Assembly (NCBI RefSeq): GCF_003003795.1 | Contig: NZ_PVWK01000008.1 | Location: 1-64,000 of the forward strand | Direction of reading: 5' to 3' | From: Stenomitos frigidus ULC18 | GTDB lineage: Bacteria; Cyanobacteriota; Cyanobacteriia; Leptolyngbyales; Leptolyngbyaceae | DNA length: 64,000 nt | Part shown: positions 36,451-44,966 of the stretch, one piece after another | Layout: each line of letters begins with the position of its first letter | Numbering within the stretch: position 1 is the stretch's first letter | Translations under genes and position numbers: made by a program | Notes under the pieces: generated by a model | Seen by the model: only the letters and a program-made list of their open reading frames with translations | What the model was told of the DNA's origin: nothing | The model's database searches: none

Positions 36451-36488
36451 CGACTCCGCTCAGGGTGCAAGCTGGCTGAGCGGAGTCG
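36451..36488 (+). repeat. perfect hairpin downstream of tRNA-Ser
   Basis: CGACTCCGCTCAG (36451-36463) and CTGAGCGGAGTCG (36476-36488) are perfect 13-base inverted arms with a 12-base loop. This is a widely scattered cyanobacterial repeat type and may also end the tRNA transcript. The rest of 36489-36906 holds no gene; I searched it for a transposon left end and found none. Confidence 0.7.
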
Positions 36489-36906
36489 TTGGCGTAGCCT
36501 GCCCGTAGGGCATAGACAGCGGGTAGTTTGTTTACTAGAAATCTTCTTAAAGCCTTGCCAATGATCCAGCGTTACTCGCTTCTGGGAAAGCAATACTGAG
36601 TTTTGCTTAAGCGTTACAGGCGTTTGCTCAACTATCACTCGTGTTTAAGCAAGTACGCTTCGATCGCCTCCCAGTACTCGTTGCTTTGTGCGCGGGTTAC
36701 AGCGGTTTGCAGCTAAATGAAGTATATACCCAAACCTGAAAGCCTTATTCATAATCCTCTTAACATCTGCCTTCTGCCTTCTGCTCCTGCATTTAGAACG
36801 GGGAACAGCCAGGAATAACCAAGTTTTGTTGCAGTTCTTTCTCACTACAGAGGAAATCTCTTAGTAATGAGAGTAGTCCTCCTTTGCCCCTGAGGGCGTC
36901 TGAACC

Positions 36907-39056
36907 ATGCCTGTACCGCTGAAGTCTGTTGGTCTGGCGCTGAGTTGGTTACTTACCCTTGGTGTGCCGTTCGCCCTTCCGCTTGTCGGCTCCAGCATTG
37001 CTGTTGCCCAGGCACCCACAAACCAGGAGCGGAAAGCAGAAGCAGATCGACTGTTGAAACTGGGAACTGAGCAATTCAACACCAGTCAATTTGAAACGGC
37101 GTTGCAGACCTGGCAACAAGCCCTCAAACTCTATCAAGAACTCAAAGACCGCCGCGGGGAAGGAAATGCACTGGGAAATCTGGGCAATGCTTACTATTCT
37201 CTCGGCAACTATCCCAAAGCAATCGAGTACCAAGAACAAAGTTTGGCGATCGCCCGTGCAATCAAAGACCGACTTGGGGAAGGACAATCGCTGGGGAGTC
37301 TGGGCAGTGCTTACTACTCTCTCAGCAACGATGCCAAAGCAATCGCGTACTATCAGCAGTGGTTAGCGATCGCCCGGGAAATCAAAGACCGTAAGGGTGA
37401 AGGCAGCGCTCTCAACAATATTGGCAGCACGTTAGCCAAACAGCAGCAGCCAGAGTTAGCCATTGTCTTTTATAAACAATCCGTCAACGTCCGTGAGGGC
37501 ATCCGGCAGGACATTCGCACGCTCGATCGCAGCCTCCAGGAGTCCTACACCCAATCCGTTGCAGGCACCTATCGCCAACTCGCCGATTTGCTGATCGCCC
37601 AGGGTCGCATTGGTGAGGCGCAGCAAGTGCTGGAACGGTTAAAGCTCCAGGAACTGAACGACTTCACCAAAGGCACCCGTTCCTCCACAACGATCCCCGA
37701 CGTTAGCTTTAACGCCGCTGAGACTCAGATCAAAGGCAAGCACACTAGCCTGATTGCCTTTGGCGGCAAGTTCTACGACTGCGAACAACAACGCTGCCCG
37801 CAATACAGCGAACTCAAAACTCAATACCAGGGCTTATCCAAAGAATTCCAGGCTTTTGTCGAACAAATCAAACAACAACTGCGCGACGGCAGACTGACGC
37901 AAGTCGATCAATCCACTCAGGACTTTCAAGCCAGCGCCGAGCGCGTCGTCACCGCTCACCCCCATTCCATCCTGATTTATCCCCTCGTTCTCGACGATAA
38001 AGCCCGCCTTCTCTGGGATCCAAAGGCGGCGTGCTCAGCAAAGCCGCTGTTTGCGCTTTGGGTGCGAAAGCCCTCTATAACAAAGTCTCTCAATTCCAAG
38101 CCCTCGTCAGCAAACGGGGCGACGAAACCCAACTCAAAGCAGTCGGCAAAGACCTCTACGACTGTCTGATCAAACCTCTGGAAAGCGAACTCAGCGCCAA
38201 CCAGATCAAGCACCTGATCTTTGTGCCCGATCGCGCCACCAATTACATTCCCATGGGTGCCTTATTCGATGGCAAGCAATACCTGATCCAACGGTTCGCG
38301 GTTTCCAACATCCTCTCTGCTGGCTTGACCGACACCGACGATCGGCTGCAATCCCCACAGAACACGCCTATCCTCGCCCTGGGTCTAACTCAGGCTAAGG
38401 GAAATTTTGGTGCCCTGCCCAACGTCAAAGCAGAATTGGCTGCGATCGTGAAACAAGCGAAGGGTACTGGCATCTATCCCGGCGATGAGTACCTCGACCA
38501 GGCGTTCACGAAAGCAGCTCTGGAAGACAACATTCGCGGTCACAGCATTATCCACATTGCTACCCACGGCGAATTCAAACCCGCCAATCCCCGCGACTCC
38601 TACTTTCTGTTGGGCACAGGCATCCCTTATCTGATTAAGGATGTGCAAACCCTCCGCGACCTCAAAACCGTCCATCTCGTGGTGCTCTCCGCCTGCGAAA
38701 CGGGTTTGGGCGGTGCCGATGGCTTAGGGCTAGAAGTGTCGGGCATCAGCTCGTTTTTTATGGGCGATCGCGATCGGGCAAAAGCCGTGCTGGCATCCCT
38801 CTGGCAGGTCAACGACAACAGCACGGCTCAATTGATGCAGCAGTTCTATCAAAACCTGGCAAAAGGCACCATGACCAAAGCCGAAGCCCTGCGGCAGGCG
38901 CAACTGAGCCTGATGGGAGGCAGCGGTGCAACAGCCTCAACGCGCGGTGACAGCTTCAAATTGCCTTCTACCGCTGGATCGAAACCCGCGATCGTCCACA
39001 ACTACAGCCATCCCTACTACTGGGCACCCTTTATTCTCATTGGCAATGGCTTGTAG
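36907..39056 (+). pseudogene. exported TPR-CHAT (caspase-like) protein, broken by a one-base deletion
   Basis: One gene read in two frames. From 36907 it has a Sec signal (LALSWLLTLGVPFALPLVGSSIAVAQA) and about four TPRs (AEADRLLKLGTEQFNTSQFETALQTW, GNALGNLGNAYYSLGNYPKAIEY). A helical linker and the start of the CHAT domain follow (LIYPLVLDDKARLLW). The frame then runs off to a stop at 38169. The frame starting near 38020 continues exactly (KGGVLSKAAVC ... IHIATHGEF with the catalytic His, VLSACETGLG with the catalytic Cys, and YYWAPFILIGNG at the end). Inserting one C after 38017 (TGGGATCC to TGGGCATCC) restores LLWASKGGVLS. It is either a recent mutation or a sequencing error. Confidence 0.85.
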
Positions 39057-39104
39057 CAGGCAATCACTCACCCGCGTCAGCATGGCATCAACCCGGAGAC
39101 TGGT

Positions 39105-41270
39105 ATGAAACGACGACAGTGGTTGCAGATGAGTGGCGGGGCGATCGCGACGCTGGGGATGAACCAGCTTGATCTAGAGCACAAAGCCCTCCGCTATGCC
39201 GGGGTACTGGCTCAGGGCACTGGTCGTAAACGCGCTTTGCTGGTGGGCATCAACAAATACACAGGCACCAGTAAGGGCGAGTGGCTCCCGCTGCAAGGGG
39301 CGGTGAACGATGTGGAGCTGCAACGCGAGTTGTTGTCGCTGCGCTTCGGGTTTAAGGACATTCAAGTGCTGACGGATGAAAAGGTAACCCGTGCAAATAT
39401 TGTGGACACCTTTAACCACTTTTTGATTCAGGGCGCAAAGCCCGGAGATGTGGTGGTCTTTCACTTCTCCGGGCATGGCTCCAATGTGAATGATCCGGAC
39501 AAGGTGCATGACGACGGATTGACAGGCACGATCGTGCCCTATGACCACGAACTCCCCTTTGGCTATCCTAATACTGGTGGCGTTGTCAATGACATTACTG
39601 CTGGGACGCTCTTTTTGTTAATGGCTGCCCTGAAGCAAAAAGATGTGACCAACGTAACGGTGGTACTGGATAGCTGCTATGCCGGGGCAGGGGTGCGAGG
39701 GAATTTGATTGTGCGATCGCGTCCCGGTGAATTTGAACTACGTGGGAATGGACGGACTTCTAAGCTAGAAATGAATCCGCGCGAACGGGACGAGCAGCAA
39801 CGCTGGTTGAAAGCACTCAATCTGCCTAAGGACGACTGGATCAAGCTCCGTCGTGGCCAAATTGCTAACGGGGTTGCCTTACTGGCGGCAGCGCGCAATC
39901 AACAGGCGGTGGATGCGGTTTTTGCCAAAGACATCCATGCAGGCGTGTTTACTCAGGCACTGACCCGCTATCTCTGGCAGCAGACCGAAGCCCAGACGTT
40001 GAATATTGTGATGACTGCGGCACAGTCGAAAACAGAGAAGTTTTTGAAAACAGTGCCCAATGCCCGCACCCAAACGCCTTTTTCGGAAGTGGCACCCGGA
40101 ACCAGGAACGACCAGAAAAGCATCTATTTCTCGCCCTTTCAAACTAACGGGTCAGCGGATGCTGTCATTAAACAGGTAAGGGGGAATCAGGTCAAAGTTC
40201 TGCTGACCGTTGATCCAGGCAGCGTAGAAGCATTGGGTCGGGGTGCCCAGTTAAAGCTGGTCGATGACACGGGAGCCGAGACTGGGATTCTGCACATTGA
40301 GTCGCGCAACCAACTGGAGGCACAAGGGACGCTGCAACGCACGGGCAACGCGAAGCTTCACCCCGGCGCGGACTTGCAGGAGCAGATTCGCGCCATTCCC
40401 AAAGACATCACGTTGCGGATTGGACTCGATCGCTCCCTGGCACCCGATATCGAGACGGCTAAACAACTGCTACAAGCGATGCCCCGTATCGAAGCCCTTC
40501 CGCTGTTGCAGCAAGAAGTGCACTATATCCTGGGACGCAAGGATGGTCAGGTCGGATTGTTTTCGCCTGGTTTCGATCCGTTACCAGACTCGCCTGGGGA
40601 GGTTGGAGAGACTGTAACAGCCGCCATCAAGCGACTGCAAGCCCAGTTCAGTTTGCTTCTTGCGGCACGCATCCTGAAGCTGATGCTAAATACCCAGTCT
40701 TCGCGCTTGAAGGTGAGTGCAGCAATGCGTGTGGCAAACTCCAAGGAAATCCTGGCGCAATCCTTCACGGTGCGGGGCGGTGGCAAACCAATGCAAACCA
40801 TCCAAAGTCTACCAGCAACGCCTGTGCAACCCCTCTCGCGGCTGAAGGTGGGACAGACGTTTCAGTTGGTGGTGCAAAACCAGGAAGCACAGCTGCTCTA
40901 TATCGGGGTGGTGTTTGTCAATCCTGATGGCACGGTGCTGCTCTATCCCACCGAGCAACAATTAGCCGCCAATCAAGAAATGGTCATTCCTGCTCAAGAT
41001 GGGATTGAGCTACAGCCGCCGTTGGGCGTGGCAGAGGTGCTGATCATTGCCAGTGCGGTGTCGCTGGAGAGGGCGTTGAGTGCGCTGAGTGCTATTCGCC
41101 AACAGCAGCAGGCGACACAGCGAGGACAGGCCACGATCGACGCTGTAGGGCAATTGCTGGATGACCTGGATGCAGGCACTCGCGGCAGTAAGCGACCCGC
41201 TTCCGATGTGCGGTTAGTGGATACCCGCCAAATGGCAGCACTGTCGATCGCCTTTGAGATTGTGGCTTGA
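39105..41270 (+). CDS. caspase-family protease (orthocaspase) with Tat signal and DUF4384 domain
   Basis: A 721-residue protein. The N-terminus KRRQWLQMSGGAIATLG looks like a twin-arginine signal. The peptidase C14 domain (about 41-340) has the catalytic dyad His124 (FHFSGHGSN) and Cys191 (VVLDSCYAG), with RALLVGINKY at its first strand. The middle is a duplicated beta/helix region, and DUF4384 is at about residues 575-650 (LKVGQTFQLVVQNQEAQLLYIGVVFVNPDGTVLLYP). Both catalytic residues are kept, so it should be an active Arg/Lys-specific protease outside the cytoplasm. It follows the TPR-CHAT gene by 48 bases and is probably in its operon. Confidence 0.93.
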   Translation: MKRRQWLQMSGGAIATLGMNQLDLEHKALRYAGVLAQGTGRKRALLVGINKYTGTSKGEWLPLQGAVNDVELQRELLSLRFGFKDIQVLTDEKVTRANIVDTFNHFLIQGAKPGDVVVFHFSGHGSNVNDPDKVHDDGLTGTIVPYDHELPFGYPNTGGVVNDITAGTLFLLMAALKQKDVTNVTVVLDSCYAGAGVRGNLIVRSRPGEFELRGNGRTSKLEMNPRERDEQQRWLKALNLPKDDWIKLRRGQIANGVALLAAARNQQAVDAVFAKDIHAGVFTQALTRYLWQQTEAQTLNIVMTAAQSKTEKFLKTVPNARTQTPFSEVAPGTRNDQKSIYFSPFQTNGSADAVIKQVRGNQVKVLLTVDPGSVEALGRGAQLKLVDDTGAETGILHIESRNQLEAQGTLQRTGNAKLHPGADLQEQIRAIPKDITLRIGLDRSLAPDIETAKQLLQAMPRIEALPLLQQEVHYILGRKDGQVGLFSPGFDPLPDSPGEVGETVTAAIKRLQAQFSLLLAARILKLMLNTQSSRLKVSAAMRVANSKEILAQSFTVRGGGKPMQTIQSLPATPVQPLSRLKVGQTFQLVVQNQEAQLLYIGVVFVNPDGTVLLYPTEQQLAANQEMVIPAQDGIELQPPLGVAEVLIIASAVSLERALSALSAIRQQQQATQRGQATIDAVGQLLDDLDAGTRGSKRPASDVRLVDTRQMAALSIAFEIVA

Positions 41271-41279
41271 AATTGTGAC

Positions 41280-41852
41280 CTAACGACCTGCACCCAAAAT
41301 CTGCTCTGCGGTTAGCTCTAAGTCTGAAAAAGCAGAGGACACGACGACTTCGCTGACCTGATAGGCACGGTCTTCGTATAAGCCATCAACCCATTCCAGT
41401 ACGGTGACTTTTTGCGCGATCGGGTCTACGATCCAATACTCTGGAATGTGCCGTCCAGCGTATTCGGTGCGTTTGTAGCGATAGTCGCGGTTCTCTTGTT
41501 GCGGACTTACCACTTCCACCACCAGCAAGGGTGGTGGCATCTCGTGGGTAATTAAGGATTGCTTCGCTCCGTCTAAAGCAATGGCAGCTTCTTCTGATAG
41601 CACCATGAAGTCGGGTTCGCGAGCCGTTGCTCGTTTCCCACCCACCGCAATTTGGGCACCGATTCTCAAATGGTAGTAGGGAATGCCTAGCTGCAGGAAC
41701 GTGGCAAACAGAAAGGATGCGATCTGGTTGTTCAGGTCACTTTCAGGAGGCATAGCAATCAGAATTCCATCATCTAGCTCGTAGCGGGTGTCGGTGCCAT
41801 CGTCGTAGTTGAGGTAGTCTTCAAAGGTCATGGGTTTGGTGGCGATCGCCAT
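41280..41852 (-). CDS. Uma2-family endonuclease (DUF820)
   Basis: A 190-residue protein of the PD-(D/E)XK superfamily common in cyanobacteria. Visible motifs are MTFEDYLNYDDGTDTRYELDDGILIAM, the acid pair REPDFMVLSEE and LLVVEVVSP, and the lysine of YRYKRTEYAG followed by IPEYWIVDP. The ATG at 41852 is preceded by a strong AGGAGG. The frame remains open to 42023, but that part is a PIN-toxin remnant plus leader and should not be translated as part of this gene. It converges on the caspase gene. Its function is unproven; many copies per genome are usual. Confidence 0.88.
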   Translation of the reverse strand: MAIATKPMTFEDYLNYDDGTDTRYELDDGILIAMPPESDLNNQIASFLFATFLQLGIPYYHLRIGAQIAVGGKRATAREPDFMVLSEEAAIALDGAKQSLITHEMPPPLLVVEVVSPQQENRDYRYKRTEYAGRHIPEYWIVDPIAQKVTVLEWVDGLYEDRAYQVSEVVVSSAFSDLELTAEQILGAGR

Positions 41853-41917
41853 TGCGTTCCCCTCCTGCTGGATGCTTGACTCTCTCATGATATTGCCTCC
41901 AGGATGGGTGGTGCGAT
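41844..41917. repeat. 74-bp direct repeat, copy A (5' end and leader of the Uma2 gene)
   Basis: Covers the Uma2 ribosome-binding site, start codon and leader. It matches 42355-42428 over 74 bases with six mismatches and no gaps. Confidence 0.9.
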
Positions 41918-41963
41918 GATTGGCAAGCGTGATCGCGGTTGAGCGTGTAGAGAAAGCTTCACA

Positions 41964-42023
41964 GCGAACCATGAGAGTGCCAAGGATGGCATAGCTACAT
42001 TGCTTGGTGTCGAGGAGCATCAT
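41964..42023 (-). pseudogene. truncated PIN-domain (VapC-like) toxin, N-terminal remnant
   Basis: About 20 codons, MMLLDTKQCSYAILGTLMVR, look like the first strand and helix of a PIN ribonuclease (MLLDTNxCS). The start ATG overlaps the stop of the antitoxin-like gene just as in intact toxin-antitoxin pairs. After these codons the sequence turns into the leader of the Uma2 gene, so the rest of the toxin (over 100 residues) was lost in a recombination. Confidence 0.55.
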
Positions 42024-42289
42024 GACTCAAACGGATTCGGTTCGGAGTCAAAGTGAGCCTCGCCACGTGAGTTTTGGACAGCCTCCAAACAATCTTGGAG
42101 ATCGTTACCTGACCAGGTGCCAATTGTTTTCAGATGGGACAGGAAGGCTTGAGCCGATGGGATGGAGGAATCTGTGTGCAACGATCGCACAAAGTCCAGC
42201 ACTGCGCCCAGTCGATCGCTGGGTAAGGCGGCAATTTCGGCAAGCAGTTGGGCTTTGAGTTGCAGCGGGTCTGCTTGGGTCTGGCTCAT
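42020..42289 (-). CDS. type II antitoxin-like protein, orphaned
   Basis: An 89-residue acidic protein: LQLKAQLLAEIAALPSDRLGAVLDFVRSL, then FLSHLKTIGTWSGNDLQDCLEAVQNSRGEAHFD. The helical N-terminal part with LPSDRLGAVLDFV and the GTW-GNDL-CL tail resemble small antitoxins that precede PIN toxins in cyanobacteria. It overlaps the truncated toxin. With the toxin broken it would have no known target unless another copy exists elsewhere. Confidence 0.65.
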   Translation of the reverse strand: MSQTQADPLQLKAQLLAEIAALPSDRLGAVLDFVRSLHTDSSIPSAQAFLSHLKTIGTWSGNDLQDCLEAVQNSRGEAHFDSEPNPFES

Positions 42290-42354
42290 GGGATTTCCGC
42301 TCAGAGAGTATGACTGGTGTAAGACGCTCAGCCTGGAGTCTCGCAGCAGCCGTC

Positions 42355-42428
42355 GATCGCCATTGCGTTCCCCTCCTGCTGGATGCGTTTCTCTCTCATG
42401 ATATGGCTTCCAGGATGGGCGGTGCGAT
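42355..42428. repeat. 74-bp direct repeat, copy B
   Basis: A second copy of the Uma2 leader, ribosome-binding site and first codons, on the same strand as copy A. No Uma2 coding sequence follows it on the minus strand, so it is the stump of a deleted gene. The TPR membrane-protein ORF on the plus strand starts within this copy. Confidence 0.9.
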
Positions 42429-43575
42429 CGCCCGCGATGGCGTACAGGTAGCGCTGGCAGACACCCCAGAAGCAGACGGAGCCATGCTGCAAACCATCAG
42501 CGAACTGGATCAACAGTTGAGAGCACAGGCAAGCGCGATCGCCCCCTTCACCCAGTCAACCGATTGGCGCTCCAGTTTCAGCCCCAAGGAAACCGCCTGG
42601 TGGTGGTTTTTGGCAGCACCTAAAACAGGATGGGCAACAATGGACTGGCTCTGGAGCGTGGCTGCCATCACCTTTCTCACCATTTCTCTGGGACTGGTGG
42701 GTGACATTTCTACTCGTTTCCTCAAAGGCGGCCCCGATACCGCAGGCGCGATCGCCGTCAGTGTGCAAAGCATCTTGACGCTCTTAACAGCGGGTGGCGC
42801 ACTCACCAAGGCTGGACAGACCGCAGGCAAGCAAACGCTCAAAGCCGTCAAAGTGCCAGAGCCTTACTGGCAGGAGTTAGGCGCTGGGTTTGCCTTTCTG
42901 TTGCTCTTAGGGCTATTTGGTCTGCGACAGTCCTTGCCTCAGATCTCCATCTGGTACACCGATCGGGGACTGGAAAACTACCACAAAGGCGATTGGGGCA
43001 GTGCCGAAGCCCACTTGAAACGGGCACTCGAACTGAATGCTGACAACACCACGGCTCACTTCTGGCTAGGCCGACTCTACGAAGACCTGCAAAGGCCCGA
43101 TGAGGCCCGCAAGCAGTATCAGTATGCGATCGCTGCTAAGCCCGATGCCGTCAATAACCTGGCACGGCTCAGTATCCTCAAACAGGACTACTCAACCGCC
43201 ATTTCACTCCTGCAAAAAACCCTCTCTGATGAGCAAACGTCACTAACCCCCGAAACAAAATTTGCCTTGATGAAAAACATGGGCTGGGCACGGTTGAAGC
43301 AGAAAAATTTCATCGATGCCGAAACCTGGTTAGGGGATGCGCTGCAACTGGGGCAAGCCAGCAAACTACCCAACGAAAAAATCGCTGCTGCTCATTGTCT
43401 AAGGGCACAAGTGATCGAAGCGGAGGGCAATTCCAAAAAGCCATTACCCGCTCAGAAAAAAGCCCTGCCTGATTGGAAATTCTGCGCCCAGTACGGCACT
43501 GCCACTGTCCCCGAAGAAGACGAGTGGATGACCACTGCCCAACAACGCCTGACCAGGCTGGAGGCTCCCCGGTGA
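42403..43575 (+). CDS. TPR membrane protein, probably truncated at the N-terminus
   Basis: About 390 residues. A short cytosolic part (DGVQVALADTPEADGAMLQTISELDQQLRAQ) is followed by membrane segments near WWWFLAAPKTG ... WSVAAITFLTISLGLV, TAGAIAVSVQSILTLLTAGG and LGAGFAFLLLLGLFGL. A C-terminal TPR domain follows (GLENYHKGDWGSAEAHLKRALELNADNTTAHFWLGRLYEDLQRPDEARKQYQYAIAAKPDAVNNLARL). The only ATG codons (42403, 42415) lie inside the 74-bp repeat copied from a Uma2 leader, so the natural start was probably lost there. The stop overlaps the GTG of the next gene. Confidence 0.7.
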   Translation: MASRMGGAIARDGVQVALADTPEADGAMLQTISELDQQLRAQASAIAPFTQSTDWRSSFSPKETAWWWFLAAPKTGWATMDWLWSVAAITFLTISLGLVGDISTRFLKGGPDTAGAIAVSVQSILTLLTAGGALTKAGQTAGKQTLKAVKVPEPYWQELGAGFAFLLLLGLFGLRQSLPQISIWYTDRGLENYHKGDWGSAEAHLKRALELNADNTTAHFWLGRLYEDLQRPDEARKQYQYAIAAKPDAVNNLARLSILKQDYSTAISLLQKTLSDEQTSLTPETKFALMKNMGWARLKQKNFIDAETWLGDALQLGQASKLPNEKIAAAHCLRAQVIEAEGNSKKPLPAQKKALPDWKFCAQYGTATVPEEDEWMTTAQQRLTRLEAPR

Positions 43576-44792
43576 AACTCAATCGGTTTCAACAGAGCCG
43601 TCGATCGCTCACCATCCTGAGTCTGATGGTCATGGTGATGGCGATCGTCCTCCTGATCGTGCCGCTCACCCTCGCCCAATCTGCCCCAGCCAATCTCCCT
43701 CGTTCTGCCAGGATTCAACTCATTACTGGACAAGGCAAAGTGCGCGTTCAACGGGTCAATCCTCCCCAGACTCTGTTCGCTCGTCAGGGCACCGAAATCA
43801 ATCGAGGCGATTTGATTTCCCCAGACAGCGGTGTGCAGGTCAGCATTCTTTGTCCCAACGGATTGCAGCGATCGGTGAAAGGAGTCACTGGCTTGGGTAA
43901 AGTTTGCCCCGTCTGGAAAACCGACGCGTCCAGAGGAAACCAGGATGCCGATACAGCTGGTGGACTGGATCACTCGATTCCCTATCTGATCACACCACGG
44001 CATACTCTGTTACTCAGCGCCAAGCCCCGATTGCAATGGAACCCGGTTCCCGGTGCCAGCCAGTATACGGTTGAGGTTATCGGTCCCAACGGCACACAAT
44101 GGGCAACGCAAACAAAAGACACTCAAATCACCTATGCGGGCAAACCGCTCGAACCTGGTGTTGCCTACTCGCTGGTAGTCACAAGCGACAGTGGACGTTC
44201 GTCTCAGGCAGACAAAACACCCGACGGCACCCCGGTCAAAGCGCTCGACTTTAGACTGTTGCGTCCAGCCGAAGCCACTGCTGTCCAGGCAATCACGTCC
44301 AAACTGCTGCAACCTAACCCCAACGATGAGGCAACTGTCCTCATGCTGGCTTCCTACTACGGAGACTACAGTTTGCCCTCAGAAGCGATCGCGGCTTATG
44401 GCTTGTCCCAGGACACCGATCAAACCTATAGCCTCAGCGCTGACGCGATCGAAACGCTACAGGCTCAGCTTAAGCAAGGCAAGCAGTCTCCCCTTTTGTC
44501 TCGCACTCTGGGAGACCTTTACTGGCAAACAGGCTTGCTGCGGTTGGCAGGGGAAGCTTATACAAAGGCGATCGCTCAGGTACAAACGCCAGAGGATCTC
44601 GAAGAGTGGACGCTGGCTTACTATGGCTTAGGCAAAGTCTCCGTAACGCTTGGCGAACCACAGCAGACGCTGCAATGCCTCACTCAAGCCAGAATGGGTT
44701 TCCTCTTCCTGGGAAACCCGGCGAAAGCGAAGGCATTACAGCGTCAGATCGAGCAACTGAAGCCAGCAGCAGGTCATTCACTCAACCGATAA
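43572..44792 (+). CDS. exported FecR-like/TPR protein
   Basis: 406 residues starting at a GTG that overlaps the previous stop (GTGA). The signal segment is LSLMVMVMAIVLLIVPLTLAQS. A FecR-like domain follows (LITGQGKVRVQRVNPPQTLFARQGTEINRGDLISPDSGVQVSILCPNG ... CP), then a fibronectin-like strand set (RLQWNPVPGASQYTVEVIGPNGTQWATQTKDTQITYAG) and C-terminal TPR-like helices (LASYYGDYSLPSEAIAAYGLSQ, LGDLYWQTGLLRLAGEAYTKAIAQV). Such proteins accompany CHAT/caspase genes in cyanobacteria. It may anchor or gate the exported proteases; that is inference. Confidence 0.82.
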   Translation: MKLNRFQQSRRSLTILSLMVMVMAIVLLIVPLTLAQSAPANLPRSARIQLITGQGKVRVQRVNPPQTLFARQGTEINRGDLISPDSGVQVSILCPNGLQRSVKGVTGLGKVCPVWKTDASRGNQDADTAGGLDHSIPYLITPRHTLLLSAKPRLQWNPVPGASQYTVEVIGPNGTQWATQTKDTQITYAGKPLEPGVAYSLVVTSDSGRSSQADKTPDGTPVKALDFRLLRPAEATAVQAITSKLLQPNPNDEATVLMLASYYGDYSLPSEAIAAYGLSQDTDQTYSLSADAIETLQAQLKQGKQSPLLSRTLGDLYWQTGLLRLAGEAYTKAIAQVQTPEDLEEWTLAYYGLGKVSVTLGEPQQTLQCLTQARMGFLFLGNPAKAKALQRQIEQLKPAAGHSLNR

Positions 44793-44966
44793 AAGCTCAC
44801 AGCAATTGAAAATCACTGACAGTCCGTGAAAGCTGCGATCGTGAGATCGAACCGATTAAGGTCACTCCAACCACTCTCTTTGTTTATAGAACGTTTCAAA
44901 GGCTTGCCATGAAAGCTTTCACCCTCTTTCAGCTTGATCTTACCCGCGCCTGGTAAGCAGCGGAAA
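44793..44966. other. non-coding stretch inside the transposon end
   Basis: No ORF with protein features. In V-K elements this zone near the right end can hold tracrRNA or CRISPR remnants. I see a weak GGGTGAAAG on the minus strand near 44918-44926 that resembles the end of a V-K direct repeat, but not a full repeat. The stretch 45182-45355 beyond the end is also gene-free. Confidence 0.35.

Noticed and set aside
36304-36564. 86-codon ORF over the tRNA
   Set aside because: It is the tRNA-Ser gene and a hairpin repeat read as protein.
36418-36906. Left end of the CAST next to tRNA-Ser
   Set aside because: No TGTCGTC/GTGAC-type repeats were found between the tRNA and the CHAT gene; only a common hairpin repeat is there.
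41280-42023. 247-residue version of the Uma2 protein
   Set aside because: The first 57 codons are a toxin remnant plus leader; the strong ribosome-binding site is at 41852.
44828-44856. T-arm-like sequence (GGTTCGATC on the minus strand), possible tRNA fragment or homing spacer
   Set aside because: No stem pairing around it and no other tRNA arms nearby.
44880-44930. Possible remnant of a V-K CRISPR repeat and homing spacer (GGGTGAAAG on the minus strand, then CTTTCATGGCAAGCC)
   Set aside because: Only the last bases resemble a V-K repeat. The candidate spacer shares just about 10 bases with the right flank (TTTCAAAGGC near 45245), at the wrong end for a seed. Too weak to call.
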